From Burhinus oedicnemus (Eukaryota; Chordata; Aves; Charadriiformes; Burhinidae): a stretch of DNA of 64,000 nt. The stretch covers positions 1,275,686 to 1,339,685 of the forward strand of contig VFFE01007724.1 of NCBI GenBank assembly GCA_008921705.1, written 5' to 3'. Position 1 is the stretch's first letter, and each line of letters starts with the position of its first letter. The notes beneath the pieces are model-generated. The model worked only from the letters and a program-made list of their open reading frames with translations, had not been told where the DNA came from and searched no databases. Positions 25,720 to 37,440 of the stretch are shown here, piece after piece. Position numbers and translations under genes: made by a program.

Positions 25720-25960
25720 AAAATCCCAGCAATGCAATGGAAGGAACTAGCTCCTTAGCAGCAATCTAAATGCCTTCAGACGTCACTTTTCATCTGCAGC
25801 ACAGCAGGAGGCTTTAGAGATTTCTGGCAATTAAAACAATGCTATTAAGGGGCATGTCAGATAAAGTCTGCCATGTCTTGGCTATCTGAGGCCTCATTAC
25901 CTGCGTTGTTCAAAGCAGATCATACTATCTGCTTTGAAAAGAGGGAAGCCCAAGCCTGCA
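25720..25960. promoter_or_regulatory. Candidate conserved non-coding element with palindrome
   Basis: Non-repetitive stretch containing an ACGTCA core (CRE-like), CAATTAAAA-type AT sites and a perfect palindrome whose arms end in TTCAAAG/CTTTGAA, the core bound by TCF/LEF factors. This is inferred from motifs only; no conservation data were available. Confidence 0.22.
25909..25938. repeat. Perfect inverted repeat, 12-bp arms, 6-nt loop
   Basis: TTCAAAGCAGAT, loop CATACT, then ATCTGCTTTGAA, the exact reverse complement. Each arm carries a TCF/LEF-like CTTTGAA core at its outer end, in opposed orientation. Confidence 0.97.
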
Positions 25961-26690
25961 ATTACTTATCTACATGCTTGAAGCCTGATAAGGTTTGGTT
26001 TTCTTCAGCACCTCACTCACTAGGAAAGAAACGTTTCTAAGATTTATAGTTTTCAGATTTGCATTTTTTTCAGTTTTTGCCAATGACAATATGACCTTTT
26101 TTGTCTTTTTTTTGACCAAACTGTAGACAACATATACGCAGTTGGTGTTGTGTGACATGATGAAGGCATCCTCCCACCTCAAGCTCCCCAACAAGGGTTT
26201 CAGTCCTGGTAACTCTCATTTCTGTCTCAGTGCTGGGTTAGGATAGCCCTAAGATTTGACTGCAGTTCCCTTACATGTGTAAGGCTGAAGAACCAGCAAC
26301 ATGTGTTCCCAGCACTGCAGCAGGGGAAAGAGTTTGCTGATGGAGCAGTAAAAATAACAGTGTAGTAAGTATGAAATCAAACTGTGAAATGCTGCAGAAC
26401 TACGTGATGATAGTGAGTCAAAGCAGCAGATAAAATACAATTTTAAACACTGCAGAATAATAGTAATGTTAATAAGTGTAATGTACTTTGGAAAAAATTG
26501 CCTCTACTATACGTAATTGGTGATAGGCTCTGAGGTAGCTGTTACTACCAAGAAAAGGGATCTTGAAGTGTTTCTAGTCAGAAATGCAAACCTCAGATCA
26601 GTCATCAGCAGCACTCAGAAACAAACTGCATGAGCCAAAGTATTAGAAACAAACCCGAAAATGTTAGGAACAAACCAAAAAGAGTTTGTG

Positions 26691-26744
26691 TCTCCTCTCC
26701 TCTCTTCTTCTCTCCCCTTCCCTTGCCCTCCTCTTCCCTCCTCT
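26691..26744. repeat. Polypyrimidine tract, about 54 bases
   Basis: C/T-only except for one G at 26725. On the other strand this is a purine tract. Such mirror-poor tracts are common simple-sequence DNA and can adopt triplex structures; no gene is associated with it. Confidence 0.85.
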
Positions 26745-27774
26745 GATAGTTTATAGAAATGAGAAAAAAACAAATTATAAAAAGTGTGGAGAAGAATATT
26801 GCCCAACTCTCACACAAGTCCTAAACAGATTACAACTGTATAGCCAGAAAATGGGTGACTGAAGAAGGATATGATAGTTGTCTATAAATTGCACCGAGAA
26901 AAGTTATTCGTGATTCTAATAATACCAAAAAGTAGAAGGAACTATGCAAAGTTACCAGGTGGCAGGAACAAAACAATCTGGAAAAGGTTCTTGTTCATAT
27001 TACATTTATATAAATTGTGGGACATATTGTTTTGAAACACCATAATTGTCAAACTTGACCTGGCTTCAAAAGCAAAACCAGCTGTTAAACATGAGCTGGC
27101 AACTCGGGCACAGGGAGCCCCTGAGCAGCAGGTCACTGCAGCCCGGGAGCTGCCAACAGAGCACTGCCGTGCGCTCGCCCAGGTCCCAGGCATTCCCACA
27201 GGGACTACTAGTAGGCCAAAAGTTTTTTTCAGGGTAGCCCAAAATGACAGTTCTGCTGTCTACTACAGTAATATATTCCACTTACGGTATGCGTGCCATG
27301 GATTTTACATCTCATCCTTCTATTGTGGTTTTTTTTTTTCCCTTTAGATTAAGGACTTTAAGACATAATATGATGAGACAGAGTGCCAGAAGGTGGCAAA
27401 TTTTATTGGTTGCCAAAAAAAGAATAATGTAATTCCCAATGTAGGCTTGAAAAAAAGATAATGTGAGCTACTGATTACTACTTTTTCTAACAAATGCTGT
27501 TGTTTTCAGTTCTGAAGGTCTCTTGTCAAATCTCAGTAGTGACAGGTGATATTAACAGAATACATCAGCCACTCAGCTCATGCAAAGCTGTTATCTAATT
27601 TTTTTTGAGGACTCATCCATTTGGACCATTTACAATATAATTTAAACCCACTTTTTTTATTTAAGTGGACAAAATGACTTATGACCTGAAAAGAAAGTGT
27701 GTGTATTACTGAGAAAGATAATGATTTAATCAGTGTTAAAGATTAAAGGACCACAATCTATAACTCTTTTATTC

Positions 27775-27779
27775 ACAGG
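27775..27779. repeat. Target-site duplication, left copy (ACAGG)
   Basis: ACAGG directly abuts the TGTTGT end of solo LTR 1. The identical 5 bases abut its other end at 28313-28317. Confidence 0.9.
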
Positions 27780-27911
27780 TGTTGTGGTTTAATCCCAGCC
27801 AGCAATTCGGACCATGCAGCCGCTCACTCACTCCCTGTCCCCTGAGAGCAAGGTAGGGAGAAGAGGGAGAAAAAGAGGGCGGAAAAAACTCATGGGTTGA
27901 GATAAAGACAG

Positions 27912-27917
27912 TTTAAT
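27912..27917 (-). terminator. LTR 1 polyadenylation signal
   Basis: ATTAAA on the minus strand, inside the LTR downstream of the TATA box, where the R-region signal of such LTRs is found. It is a recognised variant of AATAAA. Confidence 0.55.
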
Positions 27918-28093
27918 AGAACAGTAAAGGAAGAGGAGGATAATAATAAAAATTAAATTAAAATAATATTTATAATGGCAAAAGAATATACAAAATAAAG
28001 TGATACAACACAAGGTGCTCTTACCACCTGATGATCGGTTGACCAGCCCATCCCGAGCAGCGATTGCGGATTCCTGCCCCCCGGTCAACTGCC

Positions 28094-28102
28094 ATTTATA
28101 TA
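28094..28102 (-). promoter_or_regulatory. LTR 1 TATA box
   Basis: TATATAAAT on the minus strand within the LTR, at the U3 position expected for the retroviral promoter. Transcription would start about 25-30 bases downstream, near 28065-28070, and run leftward. Confidence 0.7.
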
Positions 28103-28312
28103 CTGAGCATGGTGTCTAAGGTACAGAATATTCCTTTGGCCAGCTTGTTCTGTCTGTGCTCCCTCTCAGCTTCTATGGGAAGCTGAAAAAGTTCTTTACT
28201 AATGTCAACATCACTAGGAACAACTAAACCAATATGTATTATCAGCATTATTTTCATACTAAATCCAAAACACAGAAAGAAAATTAACTCTATCCCAGCT
28301 CAAACTAGGACA

Positions 28313-28317
28313 ACAGG
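28313..28317. repeat. Target-site duplication, right copy (ACAGG)
   Basis: Identical to the 5 bases at 27775-27779 and directly adjacent to the LTR's TGTCCT end. Confidence 0.9.
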
Positions 28318-29480
28318 TATAGTGCTATTCCCTTTGGCAAATAATTTGAGACGAAAAGTTGTTTAAACTTCTGGACAAGTCACCAAACTGGTTTTAAACC
28401 TCTTCTTTGCCACAGACTTCTTGTGTGTTGCTTCCTAACTGAAAAATGAGGATGCTACTTTTTCTTTTCACCTGATTTTCAACAGTTTATTTCTCCAGTC
28501 AGTCAAGACTATTTCATTATGTGTAAGAGTAGCTTCTGTCAAGACAGAATCCTGATCTTGTTTGAGGTTCTTAGGTATTGCTACAATATCACTGATGTGA
28601 ATAATTTAAGTAACAATTTGGCACTATTAGTTTTGAATTTCAAATATACTAATTGAATATTTTTCTGTCATAGGACAGAGTGACTGAGAACTGGAATTCT
28701 CTACCAAATTTACAGTATTTCAGATGGTATACAGGCCAGATGAACACAAGCATCTGAAATTTGTCAGAAATCCATTCAGCCATGATTTTTGTTGTGTTGG
28801 AAGAATGACACATTTGAGCAATTCTGTAATTTCCTCAGCCTCTTGGATATAAACTAATTTAAAATTTATTGTACTGAGAAATATTTATTCAAAGATTCAG
28901 AAACACAATACAGAATGTAAACCATTAAAGCCACCCTCAGGTTATATGTTTATATTCTATTAACTTTGTACAACAACTCCAGGTTTTATCTGGTTTAGTT
29001 TAATTCAAATAAAGGAATGAAATGCAGCTATTCTGTTCTGTAAGTTTTGAGAGAATAGAAGCAATAAAGTGTATAATCTAGCACAGTTGTCTCTTTTGCT
29101 TTTATGTGTTTATTTTTATGCAGTTTTGCATGAACAGCTTCATGTATTTTTCCGTGTAGTCTAATAGTGATTTAGCTCCCAGTTCTCTAAAAACCTGGAC
29201 TAGAGGCACCTGATGAGTCCCACTGAGGCCAGGCTAAGCCCTGTTTCAAGGTTAGTACCTTGTGTATGAGTCTGTGCAGTCCATCCCTCTCACTAGCACC
29301 GTCCTCCCATGTTGTTGACTCTTGTGGCCCATCACTGTTTTTGTGTCTCACTGAGTCTACAGTCCTCAACACAGCAATGCTGACCCGGTGCAGCCCAGCC
29401 TTCACCAAAGAAACTCCTTTCTGTGTTGCTGGAGATGATTGTTCCTACAGCAGCTGATGTTTCTTGTTTCTGCTGAACTT
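28318..29480. other. Unique AT-rich DNA, nothing recognised
   Basis: No exon, repeat family or RNA gene is visible. A minor CAAGGT/ACCTTG palindrome lies near 29247-29262. Confidence 0.6.
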
Positions 29481-29830
29481 TGTCTTCTTTACTCTACCTC
29501 TTTCTTGCCTACCTTTTTCCAGCTGCTCCAGACTTCCCCATGGAAACTTCCCTCCAACCCTACAGCGGTGCTTGCCAGCAGCTCCTGTCCGGCTTTCCGC
29601 AGAGCCTGCCCCAGCTTCCCCACTTCTATTTTACAACCCAGACCAACATCTTCCTCAGTAATCATGCCCCTGTAGCCCCTCACCCTCCTCCCTGTCTTGC
29701 TTGCTACTTCCCCTCGCTCTGCAAACAGCCCTTCTCCTCCAGCCCTACGTGGCTCCACTGCTCCTCCCAGGAGCTTGTGGTGGGGAGCAGGCAATGTGGC
29801 AGGTCATGCCTGTGACAATGGCTGTTGTTG
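29481..29830. other. C/T-rich, G+C-richer patch with overlapping open frames
   Basis: Pyrimidine-biased sequence in which all three + frames and one reverse frame are open for 65-111 codons. Simultaneous openness in several frames is explained by the low content of TA-type stop codons and argues against any being a gene. No domain is recognised. Confidence 0.5.
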
Positions 29831-29900
29831 TCAGAAGCTCTGTTCCAATATCAACATGTTTGCCACGAAATACACAGAGTTTGGACAAGAATATCCTGGG

Positions 29901-29967
29901 CCTGATCCAATTTCTACCAAAGTCAGCGGAAGTCTTTGCTCTGACTTCAGTGGGTGCTGGATCAGAC
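29901..29967. repeat. Degenerate palindromic element (amniote hairpin type)
   Basis: The left arm starts CCTGATCCA and contains AAAGTCAGCG. The right arm contains TGACTTCAGTGGG and ends TGGATCAGAC. The arms pair as an imperfect hairpin (CCTGATCCA with TGGATCAGA; AAGTCAG with CTGACTT). This layout, GATCC ends around a GACTTCAATGGG-type core, resembles short palindromic repeats I recall as frequent in bird, turtle and crocodilian genomes. The family assignment is from memory of the pattern and is not verified. Confidence 0.55.
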
Positions 29968-31245
29968 TCTGATGGCCGGTGACTAATGCTCTTTTCATTG
30001 TATATTTCGTAATGCAAATATCCACAGAGGAACATGACCCAGAGAAATATAAGGTACTTATTTTTCAATATTCACTCCCAGTTCTTGGCAAGAGCAGTCT
30101 AACACAAATATTGTTTTTAAATGCTATCCAAGGAGCTTGTTTATCTCTATTCTTCACCTAACAGCCTAGAAAAACAAACCTCCAGTTTAGAAATCTGTTT
30201 GACTAAGGCGACATTTATATGAAAACAGACTCATTGAATCTTTGTTAAAATAGAATATATATTCTCCTTTACTGCCAAGTTTAAACTCTTTGCTACCTGG
30301 GTTCCCTTCCTCCTTCCAGTAAAGCTGTCACTTGCAGTACACAGGACCATCGCTTTGTGGCTGATAAAACATTTACTGTGGACTGCATCTTAACCTTAGC
30401 TGTGCTAGCCTGCATATTTATCATGTTAATCCCTACACTTGGAATCTGAAATTAGGGTATTATCTTGACCAAAATAAATAGCAGTTAGAAAGCCATTGAC
30501 ATTTTTTCTTCCTTCTGTAGGCATATTCCTGCAATTTGGGGCATGTACAGTAGAAATTATTAACTATTCAAGTTAGTATCAACTACTCCTGTAAACAATA
30601 TAGATGTTTTCCATCCTTACTACTCGACCGTATTAGTGAGAAACACTTGTCTGTGGTGCAGTAGGACACAACATGTGAATATGAATCTAAAATTTGCAGC
30701 TACTTCAGTAAAATGCATAATGAAGACAGAAAAAAATAATCCAGGCTCTCCATACACTCAGATTTAGCCTCAAGTAATTGGCAGCTAATATCTTCAAAGA
30801 TTTAATCTCTACTCAAGATGCTTCTGGCCCTCACACGTTATTAAAAAAGAAAAGAAATAATTACGTCTCAATCTTTCTCTCCTTAGTTCTCTATCTATAA
30901 AATGGGAATAACACTGACACCTAATCTTAAATTCATACTTTAAAATTAAGTGGATAAACGTATCTGTGAAGTATCCTCACTTAAGGGCAAGGTCATATCC
31001 AGGATATAATTAATCAATTTGTCTATATTGCAGACTTTGGATTAGCTACGCAAAAAAAAAAAAAAAAAAAAAACCAACCAAAAACTGAGCAAAGAATAAC
31101 TAAGTATCAAGAAATAGTGGTATCTCATCATTCGGTGGATAGGGGAAAAATAGGGTTTTGCAATGTGATAGTATTATGATACATTTCACCGTGAAGATTA
31201 ACACTCATTGCCAAGCTAGGCTCACGTTTTATATTTCGTGAGTGC
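29968..31245. other. Unique AT-rich DNA with an A22 run
   Basis: No gene is recognised. The A22 homopolymer is at 31052-31073 and is followed by a CCAACCA-type A/C stretch. Confidence 0.6.
31052..31073. repeat. Homopolymer A22
   Basis: Uninterrupted A run grading into A/C-rich sequence. No source gene is recognisable upstream, so it is not called as a retrocopy tail. Confidence 0.95.
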
Positions 31246-31279
31246 TTGCTTTGTATTCTTAAAATCCTTTCAACTTTGA

Positions 31280-31520
31280 GTGGCGTTGGCCAGTTAGTAG
31301 GTCAGAGAGAGGCCCTCAGGAGATGTCACTTTGCCTGTTCCTTGGCACCCCACTCCTGCAGGTTCCTGGGGGAGGGTGGGAGATGGCCATGCCCAGGACA
31401 CACCGTCCTGGCAGCAGAGACCCTCCTCCCAGGGCTCTGCAGGCAAACACATGCCCACGCTGGGTGCTGGGTCTTTTCCTGTGCGTGCATTCAATGGCTT
31501 TCTTGCGTCGGGGCATAAAA
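31280..31520. other. Isolated G+C-rich patch, unassigned
   Basis: About 240 bases clearly richer in G+C than both flanks, but with few CpG sites (four or five). Frames of 66-90 codons are open on both strands. It could be an exon of an unknown transcript, a decayed repeat or simply compositional variation. No protein or repeat family is recognised. Confidence 0.35.
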
Positions 31521-34500
31521 CCAGAAACTGTGGGCATTCCAGATTGAAAAAAATGCCAATAGTTTCTGAATTTTATTTTTTATGAATATACCTTAGTCCA
31601 TCCTCCTGAAAGAGAATATAAACTTGTAAATTCATGCATTAGCACCGAGAAGAAATAAGGAAGATACAGGTGTTAAAAACAATATATGGAATGTCTAAAA
31701 TATTATAGTACCCTTAACTGTGAATTTCAGCAATATCTGTGCAATGCCAAAGTATAAAACTTCAGTATATAAAATACTAAAACTGGAAGAAGATAGGCCT
31801 GTTTTCTCCATATAAGTTATCTTTATCACTATAAATTCATGCTAGCATGTTTTGTTAGCCTTTTTCATGAGAATAAGATTTGTGTTGTCTAATTTATTAC
31901 ATTGATTACACAATGATGAACTGCTTTGGCCTTTTCAATATGCTGTTATGGGATTGGTTATCCATTCCAGTTCATTACTGCAAACTATTTTGGTTTAAAC
32001 ACGAAAGAAGTGGAAAAGCTAGCCAATAAAATGACATAGCTGTAGAAAGGTTAAAGAACTATGCAGTGTTCGACTAAAGCTGACAAGCATTGAAGTTTGG
32101 ATTTCTCATTCTTATGACAAAAATGGTAATGGGAAGAGAAAACAGCAGTATCTAATCCATTTTTATGACAGTGATTGTAATTAAATTGGAAAGGGTATAA
32201 AAGCAACCTGTTCTTATTATAATTTATGTATCCTTATCTAACAGCCCTTCCTTGATTCTTCTAATTTAGAGTCAGTACACCAGTATAACCTTTGGACAGT
32301 GATTCTTTGGGAAACATGCAAGATGATATGTAAAGAGCACTGTCTTATAAAGTGGCTTATATATTCGAAAGAGATTCATATCTACAGATATTAATATTCT
32401 AGAATAGAAAATGAGTGGTTTAAAGTATAGATAACAATTTTACTGCTTGATGTTCCCCAAAGTGAGCACATAAGTCATATGAATCTTCTGTGAATCATTA
32501 TTCACAGCATTTAATAGGACTGATCTTTACTTTGGAGTGGCCAGTGATTCTAGATTCAGGACTTTCTGTCTACCATTAACTCAGACATTAACTTTTCTTA
32601 AGAAAATGGATGATAAAAGTGAAATGAAATGATAGGAATCAATCATTTTTATCAGTATAGTAATGTATAAAGGAACCCACTTCCTACAGGACTGAATGAA
32701 AATGTAGGACTAAATATTTCACTATGAAAAATTAAATTTTGATTAAATTAAGCGTTTTTTTAAAAAAGGCTGTCCTACATAGAAAATGTAAGGTTTTAAT
32801 TAAATTTATCATTGAGATCTATATATTGACATAAAGTTTATTTTTCATAGACTAAATAAAGGTCATGTTTGGCAAAGTAATTTCTTGTATCCCCTACACA
32901 GACAGTTCTAAACAATTCCTGAGAATTAATGACTGACTGGCTATCATTTAAAGCCTCAGTCACGCACAAATTTTTAACATATGCTCACCTATAAGCATAG
33001 GTACAAAAGATTATCCATGCTGAATTAGCTCAGCATCTTGCAGTAACCAGAAGCAGAAGCTTATGGCTGAGCACAAGGAATAAGATGTCTGTACAAGTAT
33101 AAGAAACGTCTGGTGTGGCATGAAATGCCAAACACAAATGACATTTGAGAATGGCCTTAGATACTGATACAGCTGAATTTAAAGAGGTGTTGCTGTTCCT
33201 AGACATATAGTACAGCACTATAGCTTTTCCCCTCTCAGGGGTGTGTGGATCACGCTGTTTATGTCAGTCCAGTCCTCAGCCTAATGTCGCTGCTGTTGCC
33301 CTTTGCTCTCAGAGTTTATAACAGCTCAGTGCATTACTGTATGAGGACCTCCCAACTTAGCTGGAAACATTCTAAGAGAAAAACAATTTCATTTTTATCT
33401 GGTATTTAATATACTTATCTTGTATTTAGTCTTCCAGATCACGGTGTTTGTGTTGCAAGCAGCGATATACTAACATTTCTCTATTTTTTTCATTTATAAA
33501 GGGATAGTTTCCTTTAGAAGTTTCCTGTTGGTAAATATTTGCCATGATAAAAAGCACGCGTGTCTGTGTATTATTAAAAAGGCAAACAGATTTCTGATTA
33601 ATTTTCAAGTTTTGGTCAAAGCTTTTTTCATCCCCGCTGGGGTCATCACTTTGTTTCTCATACTGTGATGACACTGTATGCATTTGAAAGGTCAGCACAA
33701 ACAGTTGCAGTTTGCAGAGTGTGACGAACAATAACCATTTAATCAACAGTTTGTCTGTTTGGTTCATTTATAAAGGTGGAGGGCCTCTGAGAAGATGACT
33801 GTTTGCTTTGTCTGGTACGGACAGAGCTTTGTGAGGGAAGATGTGTTCCTTGAAAGCCATTGCACACAGGAAGGAAGCAGGATGGAAAGAAGGGGATATG
33901 TGAAAATGCAGTGACTGGGGAGATGGAGCACACCAGAGCCTGGGAGAAGATCGTGAAGCATGTTTGCATGTGGTTAGGCTTCTGACAGGAAGGAAAAAGC
34001 TTTCTAGGGCCTTTAAAGAGTCTGTATGAAGTTTGTTGCAACACAGAAAGCTGTCGAGGTGCTGATCTCAGGTCAAGACTGGTGGAAGAGCTCACCTGCA
34101 AAAAAGCAGTGGGTGGGGAAGGTCCATCCAAGAGCCCTTTTGGTTGTTTTGGGGTAACACAATAATGAAAAATCCCTCTCAAAACTCTGGCCTGACCTGG
34201 CGCCTTATCAGGCTTTTTCATCTGAATTAGTTTAAGTTTGTGCTTTGGGATCCTGAGATCTAAATGTCTGCAGGTACTGGCTCATCAAAAGAATTAATGA
34301 TGCAAGTGTGATCCCCAGGAGCATGTGGGTCAAAACCACTGTGAACTGTATGGGCTTTTGCAGGAGGAAAGGGGAGACTAAACTCCTGTACTTGCATTTT
34401 AGTGCTGTGGAGTCTGAGGCAGATTTGGATACGAGATCTGACTTTCAGCTGTAGTAACAGAAGGCCACAGTTTAACTTGAATTTCCAGGTTCAGTTCCTG

Positions 34501-36496
34501 CAGGTGATGACTTACTCAACTAATAATGAGGCTGGAGATACAGTGCTGTTGGAATATACTTGCTAAATGCACCATTACTATAATGATTTGTAATTAGACA
34601 CTAATCATCATATAAAATGCTAATAGAATAAATGTACTTGATATTTTTTCATGCTCCTGGCAAAAGTCCTCTAGGCATGCCATTTTCTCAAGGGCATGCT
34701 GAGCAAAAGCAGACTGAATAAAAGAGTAAGGGCACGGCACTCACTTTCTGCTATTGTTTCTCTTTTGAAAGAGAATTATTGGTGATTTGAGGATCATTTT
34801 AAACTGATGAAAGCTTCAGGTGCTATTCTAGTCCCAGTCTCTGCCCGTGTGTCCTGCTGTCTTCCTTGTGTTTGCAGCAGCAATTAACTATGAGGCTACG
34901 GTTCCGCTTGTCAAGAAAATGATCCAGGTGGAAATTAATATTATTTTGTTATTGTCGGATTACATTTTAGTCTGTTTGTTCTTCCCTTGTGACAGAAACA
35001 AGCATTTAGCATGAGGATTTGGGAAAGAGGCAGGGAAAAGGGCAAGATACTTCTTTTGGCAATGGTCTTTGCTTATGTCAGCTTAAGTTAATTTTCAATA
35101 GTAACCTGATTTAGAAGGCAACAACAGAGCAACTGAAAACCTTCTGCTTCTCCTTGTGCGCACGCACAAGACTCGGTCACTGTTGTGTGTAGGATACAGG
35201 GCTCCTTCCACATGTTTCTCTGTAACCCAGGAAAAAAGTGGATGTGTAGGTCCTGATGGCCTTTCTCCAGCCTGCCCGTCTGCAGGTACCCATATGCTGG
35301 TACGAGCACCTGTGTATGCTCTCCTCCTCTGCTTCACTTCTGAATACTTGCGGGCTCAATATACTCAGGGCTAGGTTCCCACACAAACTCTCTCTCTCAA
35401 TAAACCGTATTTCTTTTCAGTTTCTTATCCCACATTTTGATTTATAACTTTTGTAAATATGCAGGTCAGCAATCTCCGGGTGTAGAGAAGGTTTCGATAG
35501 CTTTGGCTGGTTTCCACGTCAGTTAGCAGCAGTGTCATGTGTCTGCCTGGTGACAAGAAGGAGGACTCTGTACCTGATCTAGACACCCTTTACCATCTGT
35601 GGTTGATGTGATGACTAACTGGCTTATTCAGTTCTTACTCTGACACCGGAGAAGATAAAAGGAACAATATTTACAGGGAAAAGTAATGTCCTTTATTTAA
35701 TCAGTTGTGCTATTTAGATTGATTTCTCTTTCCTTCATGCTGTGTATTCTTAATTTCAAATAGAAAATTTACTTACTTCTAGTTAGAAATGGTGTCATAA
35801 CTGGCATATTTTTTATGGATATGAGAAGAAAGATAGGAAAATATAAGCCACTTGTTAGCATTTTTGCTTTCAAATCCATGGCCAAACTACCACAGTTGCT
35901 ATTACACCTGGGATATATGGAGGAGTGAAAGATCAGTGTCAAATCCGCTAATCTTGAGATAGCGGATATTTTTATAATATTTCTGAATTTTTGTCATTAG
36001 ATTATTAATTCATTTTTTCATGGCTTTGGAAATACACAAAGAGGAAAAGCTTGCTGTATGTCCTCTGTACTAGTTTGCCAATTCTCAAGACGTTTAAATC
36101 TCTGTAAGTTAGTCAAAAGGGATAGAATTGCATACTCGTCTGAATATTATAAAGGGTTTGGTTATATTCAGTGTAAGATTGAATGTCTTTTAGTACTTCG
36201 AGATCTGTAGCAACTCAGCAAAAGATCTTCTCAGCTATATTAGCAATAACGTGCCACTAGTATAACTCGTTATGTAGTGACATCACTTTTTTGCTTATGT
36301 GAATTCTAAGGTTACCATAAATCATCTATTAAAAAAAAAAAAAAGTGAAACTTACATTAAGTAATAGGGATAAGAGAAGGTCAGTGTTTGTTAACACTTT
36401 TGCTTCTCTCTGTATTACTAATAGCTGGCGATTTGCACGATGTGTATGTCACTAATATCTATTATTGGCTTGTGGGATTTCTGCTTACTGGTTTCA
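31521..36496. other. Unique AT-rich DNA, no confident gene
   Basis: Contains the longest frame outside known repeats: 160 codons on the reverse strand at 33739-34221, with no recognised domain and a composition rich in S, P and Q. The rest has only short frames. An A14 run lies at 36331-36344. No repeat family is recognised. Confidence 0.5.
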
Positions 36497-36520
36497 GTGT
36501 CATAGCAGATGCTATGACAC
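36497..36520. repeat. Perfect palindrome, 11-bp arms, 2-nt spacer
   Basis: GTGTCATAGCA, spacer GA, then TGCTATGACAC, the exact reverse complement. It is isolated in unique DNA. Confidence 0.97.
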
Positions 36521-37418
36521 AGTACAGGTGGAATGAGGTTTTAAAGAGATAACATTCACAGGCACATAGAAAATTCTCAGCTCTAATTGTTTTCCCTCTT
36601 TGTGTAACTTGGGATAGATGAAGACTCAGATTTTAAAGTGTTTGGGACTGCAACTCTTATCTTCTATGCAGCTGGCCCTTGTTTGAATCCAGATTTCTGC
36701 ACTGTGCCCCTACACAAGAAGTTTAGAAAGCTTGACTCCTAAAATGAATGCCCGAATACCAGCAAGCTGAGTAAGACTTAAACTAGACAGGTGAAGAATC
36801 ACAAAGTCTGAAACTCCCTGGGCTCTGCATGCCTTAGGAAGACATCCCCACCCAGGATCCATATCTTGGACTTCTTTCGTAGCTTCCCTCCTTGGGAGGC
36901 AGGATTTTTGACTTCTCTCAGGCAGTGGAAAGGCCTGAAACATGCTCGCCTGTTTTCTGCATAAGTGCTCAAGCTGTTGGTGAACTAGTCTGTTAAAGGG
37001 GGACTGTAGCTGTTGCCAATACCAACATGGTGTCAAATAAAGTATTGGCTAATGTTGTGTTTTGCACGCGGCCTGATTCAGCTAGATCAAGATGAGACAT
37101 TGCAATGACATCAGTGCTTGGGAGGTTCTGAACAAGTGTAGAAACAAAACTTTACCTTCCTTAAGTATATATGGACTTCGGACATCTTCAGGTTTAGGCA
37201 AAAGAGATAATGAGGCTCAGTTTTGGATGGGTTTGCCTCTATTCATTCTCATTCCTTCTTCTTTTTTTATTTTTTTAAAATCTGGTCCTACATCTTAGTT
37301 TTCGATTGGAATCATAACAGTAACAATATTAACTGTTTGAAAAGTGTATAATTCTGTGACCATTTTTTTGTGAAAACAATAAACCACAAAAATAAGGCTG
37401 CTACCCCTGCCTAGTTTA

Positions 37419-37440
37419 AAAAAAAAAAAAAAAAAAAAAA
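37419..37440. repeat. Homopolymer A22
   Basis: Uninterrupted A run in unique sequence. Confidence 0.95.

Larger units (their letters stand above)
24672..27774. other. Unique DNA with scattered motifs, no recognised gene
   Basis: A CpG-richer 100-base patch at 24722-24825 has about eight CpG sites and is too short for an island. Then comes AT-rich DNA with a palindrome at 25909, a pyrimidine tract at 26691 and a small G+C-richer spot at 27090-27190. Frames of 60-86 codons overlap on both strands without recognisable domains. Confidence 0.5.
27780..28312 (-). mobile_element. Solo LTR 1, ERVL-type, 533 bp
   Basis: An isolated long terminal repeat of an endogenous retrovirus, sense direction on the minus strand. 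Read in sense it begins TGTCCTAGTTTGAGCTGGGA at 28312 and ends CCACAACA at 27780, with the TG..CA ends typical of LTRs. Sense-strand landmarks are a TATATAAAT box (28094-28102) and an ATTAAA polyadenylation signal (27912-27917) just upstream of the TCTCAACCCATGAG block, which is also shared with LTR 2. A five-base duplication, ACAGG, flanks both ends exactly; five bases is the usual size for ERVL-like elements. No internal retroviral sequence or second LTR is adjacent, so the provirus was probably removed by LTR-LTR recombination. The family is one I recognise from Neoaves; the exact subfamily name is not assigned. Confidence 0.93.

Noticed and set aside
29480..29815. 111-codon forward frame in the C/T-rich patch
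   Set aside because: All three forward frames and a reverse frame are open at once, which reflects composition rather than selection.
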